Assembly (NCBI RefSeq): GCF_035917455.1 | Contig: NZ_CP109078.1 | Coordinates: forward strand, 2,356,001-2,420,000 | Direction of reading: 5' to 3' | Length of the DNA: 64,000 bases | Source: Micromonospora sp. NBC_01796 | GTDB taxonomy: Bacteria > Actinomycetota > Actinomycetes > Mycobacteriales > Micromonosporaceae | Program-made: the position numbers and the translations under genes | Shown here: one piece after another, positions 55,106 to 64,000 of the stretch | How positions within the stretch are numbered: the first letter of the stretch is position 1 | Layout: every line of letters starts with the position of its first letter | Notes under the pieces: model-generated | What the model was told of the DNA's origin: nothing | The model's input: the letters and a program-made list of their open reading frames with translations, nothing else | Databases searched by the model: none

Positions 55106-57112
55106 TTACCGCTGGCTGGCTACCCGCGGGGTGACACCCGGCACCGAGTCGGCCGAGGCCGCCTTGCTGCCCAGCGTCGGAAGGGTCGGCTCCAGCAGCG
55201 AGGTCGGGCGCGCCGCGAGGGAGCGGGCCGAGCTGCTGGAGGAGGTGGACGTGAACTCGCCGTACAGGGAGGTGCCCGGCAGCCCGATCGAGTCGCCGAT
55301 CGGCGCGATGAGCGAATCGGCGAGCGAGTTGTTGCTGCCCAGGAGCTGGACCACGGCCAGGCTCGAGGCGTTGGTGCTGAGGTAGTTGCTCACCTCGGAG
55401 TTGAGGGAGTCCTTCCAGTTGATCAGCATCGGACCACCGATCGCCCCGGCCATGGCACCGCCGGTGAGGGCGTCGAACCAGCTGTCCGAGGTGGCGACCG
55501 AGGCCGTCACCGGACCGTAGAAGAACGCCTGCGCGACCATCACCGCGGTGTGGATGGCGCTCGGTCCGATCAGGTCGAACCCGCGGTAGAACGGGTAGTC
55601 GGCCCACAGGGTCACGTTTTCCCAGTGGGTCTGCAGCGCGGTGGCTCCCCAGCCGCCGACACCCACGATGTTGACCAGGGGATCCACGGGGTCGATCTCG
55701 TTCAGGTAGTTCAGCGCCACCGCCGGCAGGGTGTTACCGGTGCTGAGGACGATGACCGTGTTGGGATCCAGGCCGGCGACCGCACCCGCCGCCAACGCGT
55801 CGTAGAAGTCGAGACCGGTGGCGACGATGACCGTCCGGGGGGTGGTGGTGATCTCCCGGTTGATCCGGATGTTGGTGTCGAACATGTTGGTGCCGGCGAT
55901 CCGCTTGATGGTGTAGCCCAGTCCGGCCAACTGGTTGCTGATGTTGTTCGAGACCGCGTCAGCCCCACCGAGGACGTAGATGGTGCCCGAGTTGCCGAGC
56001 ACCCGCCTGATCTCGTTGAGGACCTCCGCCGGAAGGGCTGCGGTCGGCGTGATCAGCAACGGAGCACGCTTGCTGATGGCGAGTGCCGAGCCGGCGAGCG
56101 CGTCGTAGTAGGCGTCGGACCGGGTCAGCACGACCGCGTTGGCCTGCTGCCGCCCGCGCGGGTCGTTGACGTTGCCACGGTCGGCGTAGGCGTAACGGGA
56201 GGCCGCCACCCCGGTCCCGATCGCGTTCGGGCCGTAGACCCGGTCGACGAAGTTGATGCCGACCGACTGCCAGGTCGCGTTGGACACGGTGTTGACACCG
56301 TCGTCCGGCACCACCGTGGTCACCGTCCGGGAGGCAACGTTGATCTTCTTCAGCGCCCGGCCGCTCTCGAACAGCAGGCTGCTGCCATCCGCCGACCAGG
56401 CCGGGCGGAGGGCACTCTGCGGCTCGGTGGTCACCTGCTGCGCACCGGTTCCGTCCGGGTTGGACACCCAGACCTGGCTACCGCCGAGCACGTAGGCGAG
56501 TCGGCTCCCGTCCGGCGAGAACGCCGCGCTGGCCGCGTTCGACGCCACCTGCGCCGTGGTGGCGGTGCTCCGCGACCAGACCCGCACGGTGGAGACGCCG
56601 GCTGCGGTACGGCGGGTGAAGGCGACGTTTCCGCCCAGCGACACCGACGGCTGGGAGTCCTGCTCGCCGTCTGCCCGTACCAGACCGGGCAACTCGCCCT
56701 CGTTGGTCAGGCCGTCCACACCCTGGAACCTGATCCGGTAGTCCGGCGTCGTGTAGAGCACGTCGCTACCGCTCGGCCACCAGGCCACGTCGAGCGGGCG
56801 ACCGCTCAGGTTCGGGATGTCGACGACGCGGGACATGTCGGCGTTGGCGATGTGCAGGCCGCTACCGGTGTTGTTGATGTACGCGATCCGGCTGCCGTCC
56901 CGGGACCAGGCCGGTCGGCCGATGATCCCGGTGCTGAGCAGACGTGCGTTCGACCCGTCCACATTGGCGATGTAGGTCGACCCGTTGGCGACCTGGTACG
57001 TGATGTGCTCGTCACCCGGAGCAGCCTGGGCGGCCGTGCTGGTGAGTAGGGGCGTGACCACTGCGGCAGCAGCGGCGACGCTGACGATTCGACGCAGATG
57101 GGATGTGGACAA
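55106..57112 (-). CDS. Secreted beta-propeller protein with three CWB2 cell-wall-binding repeats
   Basis: 668 residues from TTG 57112, favoured by GGGGAGG 9 bases upstream and by the signal peptide it gives (LSTSHLRRIVSVAAAAAVVT, cleavage near AAQA). Residues about 35-290 contain TolB/PD40-type blades: GRPAWSRDGSRIAYINN, DVAWWPSGSDVLYTT, AAFSPDGSRLAYVLGG and RPAWSADGSSLLFESG. Residues about 310-610 hold three cell-wall-binding repeat-2 units (ANAVVLTRSDAYYDALAGSA, GTIYVLGGADAVSNNISNQL, TVIVATGLDFYDALAAGAVA, VATSDSWFDALTGGAMAG). A Ser-rich tail ends the protein. CWB2 modules attach proteins non-covalently to secondary wall polymers. The propeller may bind another protein or sugar. Confidence 0.85.
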   Translation of the reverse strand: MSTSHLRRIVSVAAAAAVVTPLLTSTAAQAAPGDEHITYQVANGSTYIANVDGSNARLLSTGIIGRPAWSRDGSRIAYINNTGSGLHIANADMSRVVDIPNLSGRPLDVAWWPSGSDVLYTTPDYRIRFQGVDGLTNEGELPGLVRADGEQDSQPSVSLGGNVAFTRRTAAGVSTVRVWSRSTATTAQVASNAASAAFSPDGSRLAYVLGGSQVWVSNPDGTGAQQVTTEPQSALRPAWSADGSSLLFESGRALKKINVASRTVTTVVPDDGVNTVSNATWQSVGINFVDRVYGPNAIGTGVAASRYAYADRGNVNDPRGRQQANAVVLTRSDAYYDALAGSALAISKRAPLLITPTAALPAEVLNEIRRVLGNSGTIYVLGGADAVSNNISNQLAGLGYTIKRIAGTNMFDTNIRINREITTTPRTVIVATGLDFYDALAAGAVAGLDPNTVIVLSTGNTLPAVALNYLNEIDPVDPLVNIVGVGGWGATALQTHWENVTLWADYPFYRGFDLIGPSAIHTAVMVAQAFFYGPVTASVATSDSWFDALTGGAMAGAIGGPMLINWKDSLNSEVSNYLSTNASSLAVVQLLGSNNSLADSLIAPIGDSIGLPGTSLYGEFTSTSSSSSARSLAARPTSLLEPTLPTLGSKAASADSVPGVTPRVASQR

Positions 57113-57449
57113 GAAGATGTGCCTCCCCGATAGATGTGCGGTGCAGGAGTCCGGTGGGAAGCATCCCGCCACCCGTGCCGGCGACACCGCGCCAATCAGC
57201 GTAGGCATTGTGGGCCAACCGCGCTGCCCCTTTGATCTTGCGTTCGCCGCCGGGTCCCCTGCCGTCGCACCCGTCCGTCGAGCCACCGTCGACCGGACCA
57301 CCGGGGCCGGCCTGCGGTTCCGCGACCCACGGCGCCCGCAGGCCGGACCGCCGCACCGCCGCCTCGGTCGGACGGAACCGACGGGAGGATGATCCGGACG
57401 GGGACGAAGGGCTGACCCGATCTGACTGAAGGCGCTATCCCGGATAGGC

Positions 57450-57482
57450 GACGACCCCCGTCGGGGGGAGACGGGGGTCGTC
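57450..57482. terminator. 13-bp G/C hairpin
   Basis: Stem 57450-57462 with 57470-57482, loop GGGGGGA. It lies 340 bases from the nearest start on the minus side and 290 bases from the plus side, so it does not simply end either neighbouring gene. It may mark the end of a small RNA or be an attenuator. Confidence 0.45.
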
Positions 57483-57760
57483 TGGGGGTTCGGCTCCGGG
57501 GGGGTCGAGCCGAACCCACTCAGCGGTCACGGGGGGTGCAACCGCCGAGAGCTGCCGGGCACACGGGATATGAAAGTGTGTCGTGAATACAAGCATGCCT
57601 GAGCGGACCTGTATACGTCGAGTGGCGCACTCTCCACTCACCGCAAAACCACGGCGGTCCGACGTGATCACGCTCACCGCCGGCAGCCCCGGGACCAGGG
57701 TGTCCGGGGCCACAGCCGGCCGGGTGACCCCGCGCACCCGCCGACCATAGACCATCCGGC

Positions 57761-57766
57761 TAGACT
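57761..57766 (+). promoter_or_regulatory. -10 element of a leaderless transcript
   Basis: TAGACT at 57761-57766 ends 8 bases before GTG 57775, so transcription should begin at or next to the start codon. No clear -35 was found. Confidence 0.6.
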
Positions 57767-57774
57767 TGCGCGCC

Positions 57775-58584
57775 GTGGGCCGAAGTGCCGCTTTTTTCGA
57801 TCTGGACAAGACCGTCATCGCGAAGTCGAGCGCGCTGGCGTTCGGCAGGCCGTTCTACCGGGACGGTCTGATCTCGCGTCGGGACGTCGTCAAGTCCGCG
57901 TACGCCCAGCTGATGTTCCGGCTCGGCGGGATGAACGACCAGACGATGGCGCGTACCCGGGACTACCTGGCCGCGCTCACCAAGGGCTGGCCGGTCGAAC
58001 AGGTCCGCCAGATCGTCGCGGAGACCCTGCACGAGTTGATCAACCCCTACGTGTACGCCGAAGCCGCCGCCCTGATCGAGGAGCACCAGGCTGCCGGTCG
58101 GGACGTGGTGCTGGTTTCCGCCTCGGGTGACGAACTGGTCCGCCCGATCGGTGAACTGCTCGGTGTGACCGACGTGATAGCCACCCGGATGGCGGTCCGG
58201 GACGGGCGCTACAGCGGCGAGGTGGAGTTCTACGCCGCCGGTGCGGCCAAGGTCAGCGGCGTGGCCGAGCTTGCCGAGGCGCGTGGTTACGACCTCGCCG
58301 AGTCGTATGCGTACTCCGACTCGATCAGTGACCGCCCGCTGCTGGAGTGTGTCGGGCACCCCACGGCGGTCAACCCGGACCGGGCCCTGCGCAAGCTCGC
58401 CACCGAGAACGCCTGGCCGGTGCTGGAGTTCCGGCACCCGGTGCCGCTGGGTCGCCGGCTGCGGGACAAACCGGCCGTGCCGGTGGCCGCCGCCGCGCTC
58501 GGGGTCGGAGTCGGGGTCGCGATCGGCATCGCCTGGTACGGCCGCCACCGCCGGACCCGCGCCACCTCCGCTCAGAAGAGCTGA
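57775..58584 (+). CDS. HAD-IB phosphatase (SerB-like) with C-terminal membrane helix
   Basis: 269 residues from GTG 57775, leaderless by the -10 position. HAD motifs: I AAFFDLDKTVIAKSS, II VVLVSASGDELVRP, III/IV region VSGVAELAEARGYDLAESYAYSDSISDRPLLECVGHPTAVNPD. The motif-I Asp pair and the DSxSD acidic pair are intact. A final hydrophobic helix (VAAAALGVGVGVAIGIAWYG) and basic tail anchor it to the membrane. It belongs to the HAD-IB group with SerB and lysolipid phosphatases; substrate uncertain. It sits next to the ssd/tad region as in other actinobacteria (Rv3661 position). Confidence 0.87.
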   Translation: MGRSAAFFDLDKTVIAKSSALAFGRPFYRDGLISRRDVVKSAYAQLMFRLGGMNDQTMARTRDYLAALTKGWPVEQVRQIVAETLHELINPYVYAEAAALIEEHQAAGRDVVLVSASGDELVRPIGELLGVTDVIATRMAVRDGRYSGEVEFYAAGAAKVSGVAELAEARGYDLAESYAYSDSISDRPLLECVGHPTAVNPDRALRKLATENAWPVLEFRHPVPLGRRLRDKPAVPVAAAALGVGVGVAIGIAWYGRHRRTRATSAQKS

Positions 58585-58586
58585 TC

Positions 58587-59333
58587 TCAGGCGGCGGCGA
58601 GGACCTCGTCGCCGACCAGGGCGACCTGCTCGGCGCCGATCTCCACCGCCGTCGCGTAGTGCCGCAGCCAGGAACGGACCCCGTCCGGCGTACCGGTGGC
58701 GAAGGCGCCGGCCGCGCCGACGTACTCGGGGGAACGCTCCTGGTGACCCACGTCGACCGCGACCAGGCCGCGCGGGTCGAACCCGCTGGCGAGCAGGGTC
58801 AGTCGGGCGGCGGCTCGGGCCACCACCCCGGACGGCCCGGCGAACGGGCGCAGGGCGAGCAGTTCGCCGTGCACGACGGCGGCCAGGACCAGCGGATCCA
58901 CCTTCGTCCCGCCGGTCAGCAACCCGGCCAGTCCGTCCAGCCGGGCACCGGCCGCCGGGTCGGCGACCGGGCGGCCGAGTTCGTGCTCCGGGACCACGTC
59001 CCGGGCGGCGAGCACGTGCAGCTTGGCCAGCACCTGCCGGGGCGCCCGGGTCCACAGGTCGGCAAGTCCGGGCAGCGCCCCGGCCACCCGCAGCGCACCC
59101 TGGAGCACCGGGTCGGTGACCGTGCCGGCGCGTACGGCTTCGCGCTCGTGCTCGTACCCCTCCAGGGCGGCGCTGGCCACCGCGGACCGGAGGCTGATCT
59201 CGGCCGCGACCTGGCCACCGTGCCGGCGCAACGCGCGGTGTCGCAGGGCCTGGTCGACCCGCTCGCGGGCCCGGTCGACGGCGGGCCCGACGTCGGCGAG
59301 GGTGAGCAGCGGGGCGAGCGGGTCGGTGGTCAC
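58587..59333 (-). CDS. Fic-like protein with degenerate active-site motif
   Basis: 248 residues. The C-terminal half contains HGELLALRPFAGPSGVVARAAARLTLLASGF, matching the frame of the Fic motif HPFxxGNGRxxR but with Arg for the His and PSGVV for GNGR, so AMPylation activity is unlikely. The N-terminal half is helical (LRHRALRRHGGQVAAEISLR, SAVASAALEGYEHERE). Similar proteins in this syntenic place are often annotated as oxidoreductases without support. It is convergent with the HAD gene, 2 bases between stops. Its role is unknown. Confidence 0.6.
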   Translation of the reverse strand: MTTDPLAPLLTLADVGPAVDRARERVDQALRHRALRRHGGQVAAEISLRSAVASAALEGYEHEREAVRAGTVTDPVLQGALRVAGALPGLADLWTRAPRQVLAKLHVLAARDVVPEHELGRPVADPAAGARLDGLAGLLTGGTKVDPLVLAAVVHGELLALRPFAGPSGVVARAAARLTLLASGFDPRGLVAVDVGHQERSPEYVGAAGAFATGTPDGVRSWLRHYATAVEIGAEQVALVGDEVLAAA

Positions 59334-59537
59334 GACCCCACGCTAGCGACCCGCCGGGCGGCCGGGCGCGGCAGCCGGGCCACAGCCCCCGACCGGGGGC
59401 GGACCGGCCGGCGCTCGACGGCGTTCACTCGGCGCGCCGGACGGCCCAGCGACCCGACCAGCGCTCGCACCACCGGTGAGGGCGCCGTTAACCTCCTACC
59501 GAGACGCATCTCACGCTGACCACGAGGAGCCCCACCG

Positions 59538-59566
59538 ATGAGCGAGCAGATGAGCGAGCACCGCGC

Positions 59567-59570
<4 letters not shown>
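59538..59570 (+). CDS. 10-codon upstream ORF overlapping acsA start
   Basis: ATG AGC GAG ... TGA encodes MSEQMSEHRA behind GAGGAG (spacing about 9). Its stop overlaps the acsA start (ATGA at 59567-59570). The 9-mer ATGAGCGAG is present three times (59538, 59550, 59567), suggesting duplication of the translation start. It may couple or tune acsA translation. Confidence 0.55.
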
Positions 59571-61531
<1,961 letters not shown>

Positions 61532-61551
61532 CCGGCAAGGGAAAGACCCGG

Positions 61552-61583
61552 ATGGGCGCGGCTCCGCGAGGGGCCGCGCCCAT
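61552..61583 (+). terminator. Intrinsic terminator of acsA
   Basis: ATGGGCGCGGC (61552-61562) pairs with GCCGCGCCCAT (61573-61583), extended by TCC/GGG, loop GCGA; followed by TTTCC. It is 20 bases after the stop. Confidence 0.85.
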
Positions 61584-61806
61584 TTCCGTACGGTGGTCCG
61601 GTTCCTGTCAAGTTGATCGATTTAACGGACTGCACATTCCGACGACTTGCCCCACCCGGCGTGAGTCCGGGTAAACATCGCAGCACCATCGATCTCCAAC
61701 TCGTGACATCGGTGCATCGATCTGCAAAGGTAGTCACGATCATGAGTGACAGGTGTCGCGCCCTGCGCCGAGTTCCTGTCACATTCCACGAAGGGAGGAG
61801 GACCCT

Positions 61807-64000
61807 TTGAGGAGAGACGTCAAAGCAGGCATGGCGAGCGTTGCCGCAGCCGTCCTGGCGGCTGGTTTCGTTTCCGTCCCGGCGTACGGCGCACCCAAGC
61901 CGTCGCCCACGTCGTCCGCACGGGTAACCGGCGCCGATGGGGACCCCACTGCGGTACACCGCGAGGACAACCTGCCCCACCCGCTCGGTGACCAGCAGGA
62001 CGCCCTGCGTCGCGAGGCGATCGCCGACCTGCTTTCCGGCAAGTCGGCACCGCAGCAGCGCAACGGCTCCGAGGTCGTCAAGGTCAAGGGCAACCGCTGG
62101 GTCGAGGTGAAGAAGAAGCCGGCCAAGGTCGACCCCATCTTCTCCATCCTGGTGGAGTTCGGCGACCAGGTGAACCCGCTCTACGGCGGCGACGCGGGCC
62201 CGAAGCACAACGAGATCGCCGAACCGGACCGGGTCTGGAACGGCGACGCCACCGACAACAACTCCACCATCTGGCAGGAGAACTTCAACCGCCAGAGCTA
62301 CCTGGACCTCATGTACTCCAAGAAGAAGGAGTCCATGGCCTCCTTCTACCTGGACCAGTCCGGGGGCAAGTACACCGTCGGTGGCGACGTCAGCGACTGG
62401 GTCACCGTGCCGTACAACGAGGCGCGTTACGGCAGCAACAATGTCGTGGAGTCCGAGGGCGAGGTCTACTGGCCGTTCGTCGAGGACACCGCCCAGGCGT
62501 GGTACGACTCGCAGCTCGCGGCCGGCAAGACCAAGGCCCAGATCACCGAGTACCTGAAGCAGTTCGACATCTGGGACCGGTACGACTTCGACGGCGACGG
62601 CAACTTCAACGAGTCGGACGGCTACATCGACCACTTCCAGGCGATCCACGCCGGTGAGGGCGAAGAGGCCGGCGGCGGTGCCCAGGGTGAGGACGCGATC
62701 TGGTCGCACCGCTGGTACGCGTACCCGACCCGGATGGGCGACACCGGCCCGTCGTACAACGAGCGGGGCGGCGTGCCGCTGGGCGACTCCGGGATCTGGA
62801 TCGGTGACTACACCACCGAGCCGGAGAACGGTGGCCTGGGCGTGTTCGCGCACGAGTTCGGCCACGACCTCGGTCTGCCGGACCTGTACGACACCACCAA
62901 CCGTGCCGAGAACGGCACCGGTTTCTGGTCGCTGATGTCCGGTGGGTCGTGGCTGAACAAGGGCGGCGACAACATCGGCTCCACTCCGGGCTACATGGGC
63001 CCGTGGGAGAAGCTGACCCTCGGCTGGCTGGACTACAAGGTGGTCAACCAGGGCGACGGGGCGAAGTACGAGATCCTCGGCCCGGCGGGTGACAACGACG
63101 GGCTGCTGCCGCAGGCCGTGGTGGTCAACCTGCCCACCGCCCGGAAGTACATCGAGTACAACAAGCCCACCTCCGGACAGTACGAGTGGTGGACCGGCAG
63201 CGCCGACGACCTGGACATCAAACTGACCAGGGACCTCGACCTGACCGGCGCCACCACGGCCTCGCTGACCACCAAGGCCTGGTACGACATCGAAGAGGGT
63301 TACGACTTCCTCTTCGCCCAGGTGTCGGCCGACGGTGGGGAGAGCTGGATCCAGGTCGGTGACCGGATCGACGCGAACTCCGGTGGCTGGCAGGACCTGA
63401 GCTGGGACCTGTCCCCGTGGGCCGGTCAGTCGGTCAAGTTCCGGTTCCGTTACTACAGCGACGGCGGTTACCACCTGGCCGGCGCCTTCCTCGACGACAT
63501 CAAGCTGTTGAAGAACGGCGCGGTGGCGTGGAGCGACGACGTCGAGTCCGGTGACAACGGCTGGACCCCGGCCGGCTGGAGCCGCTTCGGCGGGACCGTG
63601 GACGAGCAGGTGCCGCGTTTCTACATCGCGGAGAACCGGCAGTACATCGGTTACGACAAGGGGCTCAAGGTCGGCCCGTACAACTTCGGTTGGTCGACCA
63701 CGAAGCCGGACTGGGTGGAGCGCTTCCCGTACCAGGACGGTCTGCTGATCTGGCAGGTCGACTACAGCCAGGAGGACAACAACACCTCGACCCACCCGGG
63801 TCAGGGTCTGGTGTTGCCGATCGACGCTCGGCCGGCCCCGATCGCGTGGCCGGGCACCTGCGCCGTGACTCCGTACAACCCGCAGGGGCTGTGCCTGCTG
63901 GCCAACCGCCGGCAGCCGTTCGACGCCACCTTCGGGCGGCAGAAGACGGACGCGCTCACCCTGCACCGCCTCGGGGTTCCGCTGGCGATCCCGTCGAAGC
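61807..64000 (+). CDS. M6-family metalloprotease (immune inhibitor A type), 3' truncated by window
   Basis: 731 codons visible, no stop before the window end. The start is TTG 61807, with AGGAGG at 61796-61801. Signal peptide RRDVKAGMASVAAAVLAAGF, cleavage near AYGA. A propeptide-like region (residues about 30-110) precedes the peptidase M6 domain. The zinc motif is GVFAHEFGHDLGLPDLYD (HExxHxxGxxD), with the Met-turn in WSLMSGGSW. An acidic loop FDIWDRYDFDGDGNFNESDG should bind calcium. Following it are MAM/VEG-like beta domains (TTKAWYDIEEGYDFLFAQVS, LAGAFLDDIKLL). It is a secreted protease similar to Bacillus InhA. It lies after the acsA terminator and is separately transcribed. Confidence 0.93.
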   Translation, partial: MRRDVKAGMASVAAAVLAAGFVSVPAYGAPKPSPTSSARVTGADGDPTAVHREDNLPHPLGDQQDALRREAIADLLSGKSAPQQRNGSEVVKVKGNRWVEVKKKPAKVDPIFSILVEFGDQVNPLYGGDAGPKHNEIAEPDRVWNGDATDNNSTIWQENFNRQSYLDLMYSKKKESMASFYLDQSGGKYTVGGDVSDWVTVPYNEARYGSNNVVESEGEVYWPFVEDTAQAWYDSQLAAGKTKAQITEYLKQFDIWDRYDFDGDGNFNESDGYIDHFQAIHAGEGEEAGGGAQGEDAIWSHRWYAYPTRMGDTGPSYNERGGVPLGDSGIWIGDYTTEPENGGLGVFAHEFGHDLGLPDLYDTTNRAENGTGFWSLMSGGSWLNKGGDNIGSTPGYMGPWEKLTLGWLDYKVVNQGDGAKYEILGPAGDNDGLLPQAVVVNLPTARKYIEYNKPTSGQYEWWTGSADDLDIKLTRDLDLTGATTASLTTKAWYDIEEGYDFLFAQVSADGGESWIQVGDRIDANSGGWQDLSWDLSPWAGQSVKFRFRYYSDGGYHLAGAFLDDIKLLKNGAVAWSDDVESGDNGWTPAGWSRFGGTVDEQVPRFYIAENRQYIGYDKGLKVGPYNFGWSTTKPDWVERFPYQDGLLIWQVDYSQEDNNTSTHPGQGLVLPIDARPAPIAWPGTCAVTPYNPQGLCLLANRRQPFDATFGRQKTDALTLHRLGVPLAIPSK

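Larger units (their letters stand above)
57113..57774. other. Gene-free stretch with hairpin
   Basis: About 660 bases between divergent genes. It holds a perfect 13-bp hairpin GACGACCCCCGTC / GACGGGGGTCGTC at 57450-57482 (loop GGGGGGA) and otherwise no supported gene. A minus-strand frame (57435-57818) lacks a ribosome-binding site and overlaps the HAD gene start. Promoters of the two flanking genes must be here. Confidence 0.5.

Noticed and set aside
57435-57818. 127-codon minus-strand frame overlapping the HAD gene start
   Set aside because: No ribosome-binding site or recognisable domain. It would overlap the leaderless HAD gene and its -10 element.

Overview
The window is high-GC actinobacterial chromosome, most likely from the Micromonosporaceae (Micromonospora or a close relative). 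The gene density, frequent GTG/TTG starts, ATGA/GTGA start-stop overlaps and the order topA, holB, DUF1998 helicase, tad/ssd pilus cluster, HAD hydrolase, Fic-like protein, acetyl-CoA synthetase match the conserved actinobacterial neighbourhood seen around Rv3644c-Rv3667 of Mycobacterium tuberculosis. The MFS-thymidylate kinase fusion is also a trait I associate with this group. The species call is inference, because no rRNA is present.

Layout. 1-2038: arsenic-type cluster (partial GNAT acetyltransferase, arsR, aquaporin, arsC). 2039-3831: gene-poor stretch, two coupled small membrane proteins of phage-like aspect, tRNA-Thr(CGT) with terminator. 4035-9926: membrane metallophosphoesterase and a large LPVTG-anchored surface protein with an ice-binding-like head and eight 130-residue repeats. 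10052-15895 (minus): RicT/PSP1 protein, two WXG-like proteins, YbaB/EbfC protein, holB, MFS-tmk fusion. 16052-20951: PLP amino acid aldolase/racemase-fold enzyme, TetR regulator, lactone oxidase, CapA protein. 20998-29218 (minus): topA, unknown protein, lipoprotein, proton pyrophosphatase, anti-sigma kinase and STAS antagonist. 29405-35304: DUF1998 helicase, small protein, macro-domain protein, a divergent HTH regulator/hydrolase pair around three 18-bp repeats, CPBP protease. 35419-39330 (minus): tadA-tadB-tadC-flp-like-tadE-tadE-like pilus operon.

The main discovery is at about 39.50-52.65 kb. The first gene of the tad operon, ssd (septum-site/CpaE-like ATPase), is cut in two. Its 5' part lies at 52.65-53.58 kb and its last 58 codons at 39.33-39.50 kb, and between them sits a 13.15-kb integrative element. 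The element starts with a serine recombinase beside the junction and carries an AlpA-like excisionase candidate, a regulatory palindrome, a leftward operon of small phage-type genes with a good sigma-70-like promoter (including a coiled-coil plus C1q-like tail protein and a terminase-small-subunit-like protein), a nine-base iteron array that looks like a replication origin, and a replication operon (XRE-like protein, primase-polymerase, RepA/RecA-like ATPase). I see no capsid, portal, large terminase or conjugation gene. This is the gene content expected of a phage satellite, or a small self-replicating integrative element, rather than a prophage. Its insertion removes the start of the tad operon and the coupling between ssd and tadA.

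53.9-64 kb resumes host sequence: an HSL-type hydrolase, a secreted beta-propeller/CWB2 cell-wall-binding protein, a leaderless HAD hydrolase, a degenerate Fic-like protein, acsA preceded by an overlapping 10-codon upstream ORF, and an M6 immune-inhibitor-A-type metalloprotease that runs off the window end.
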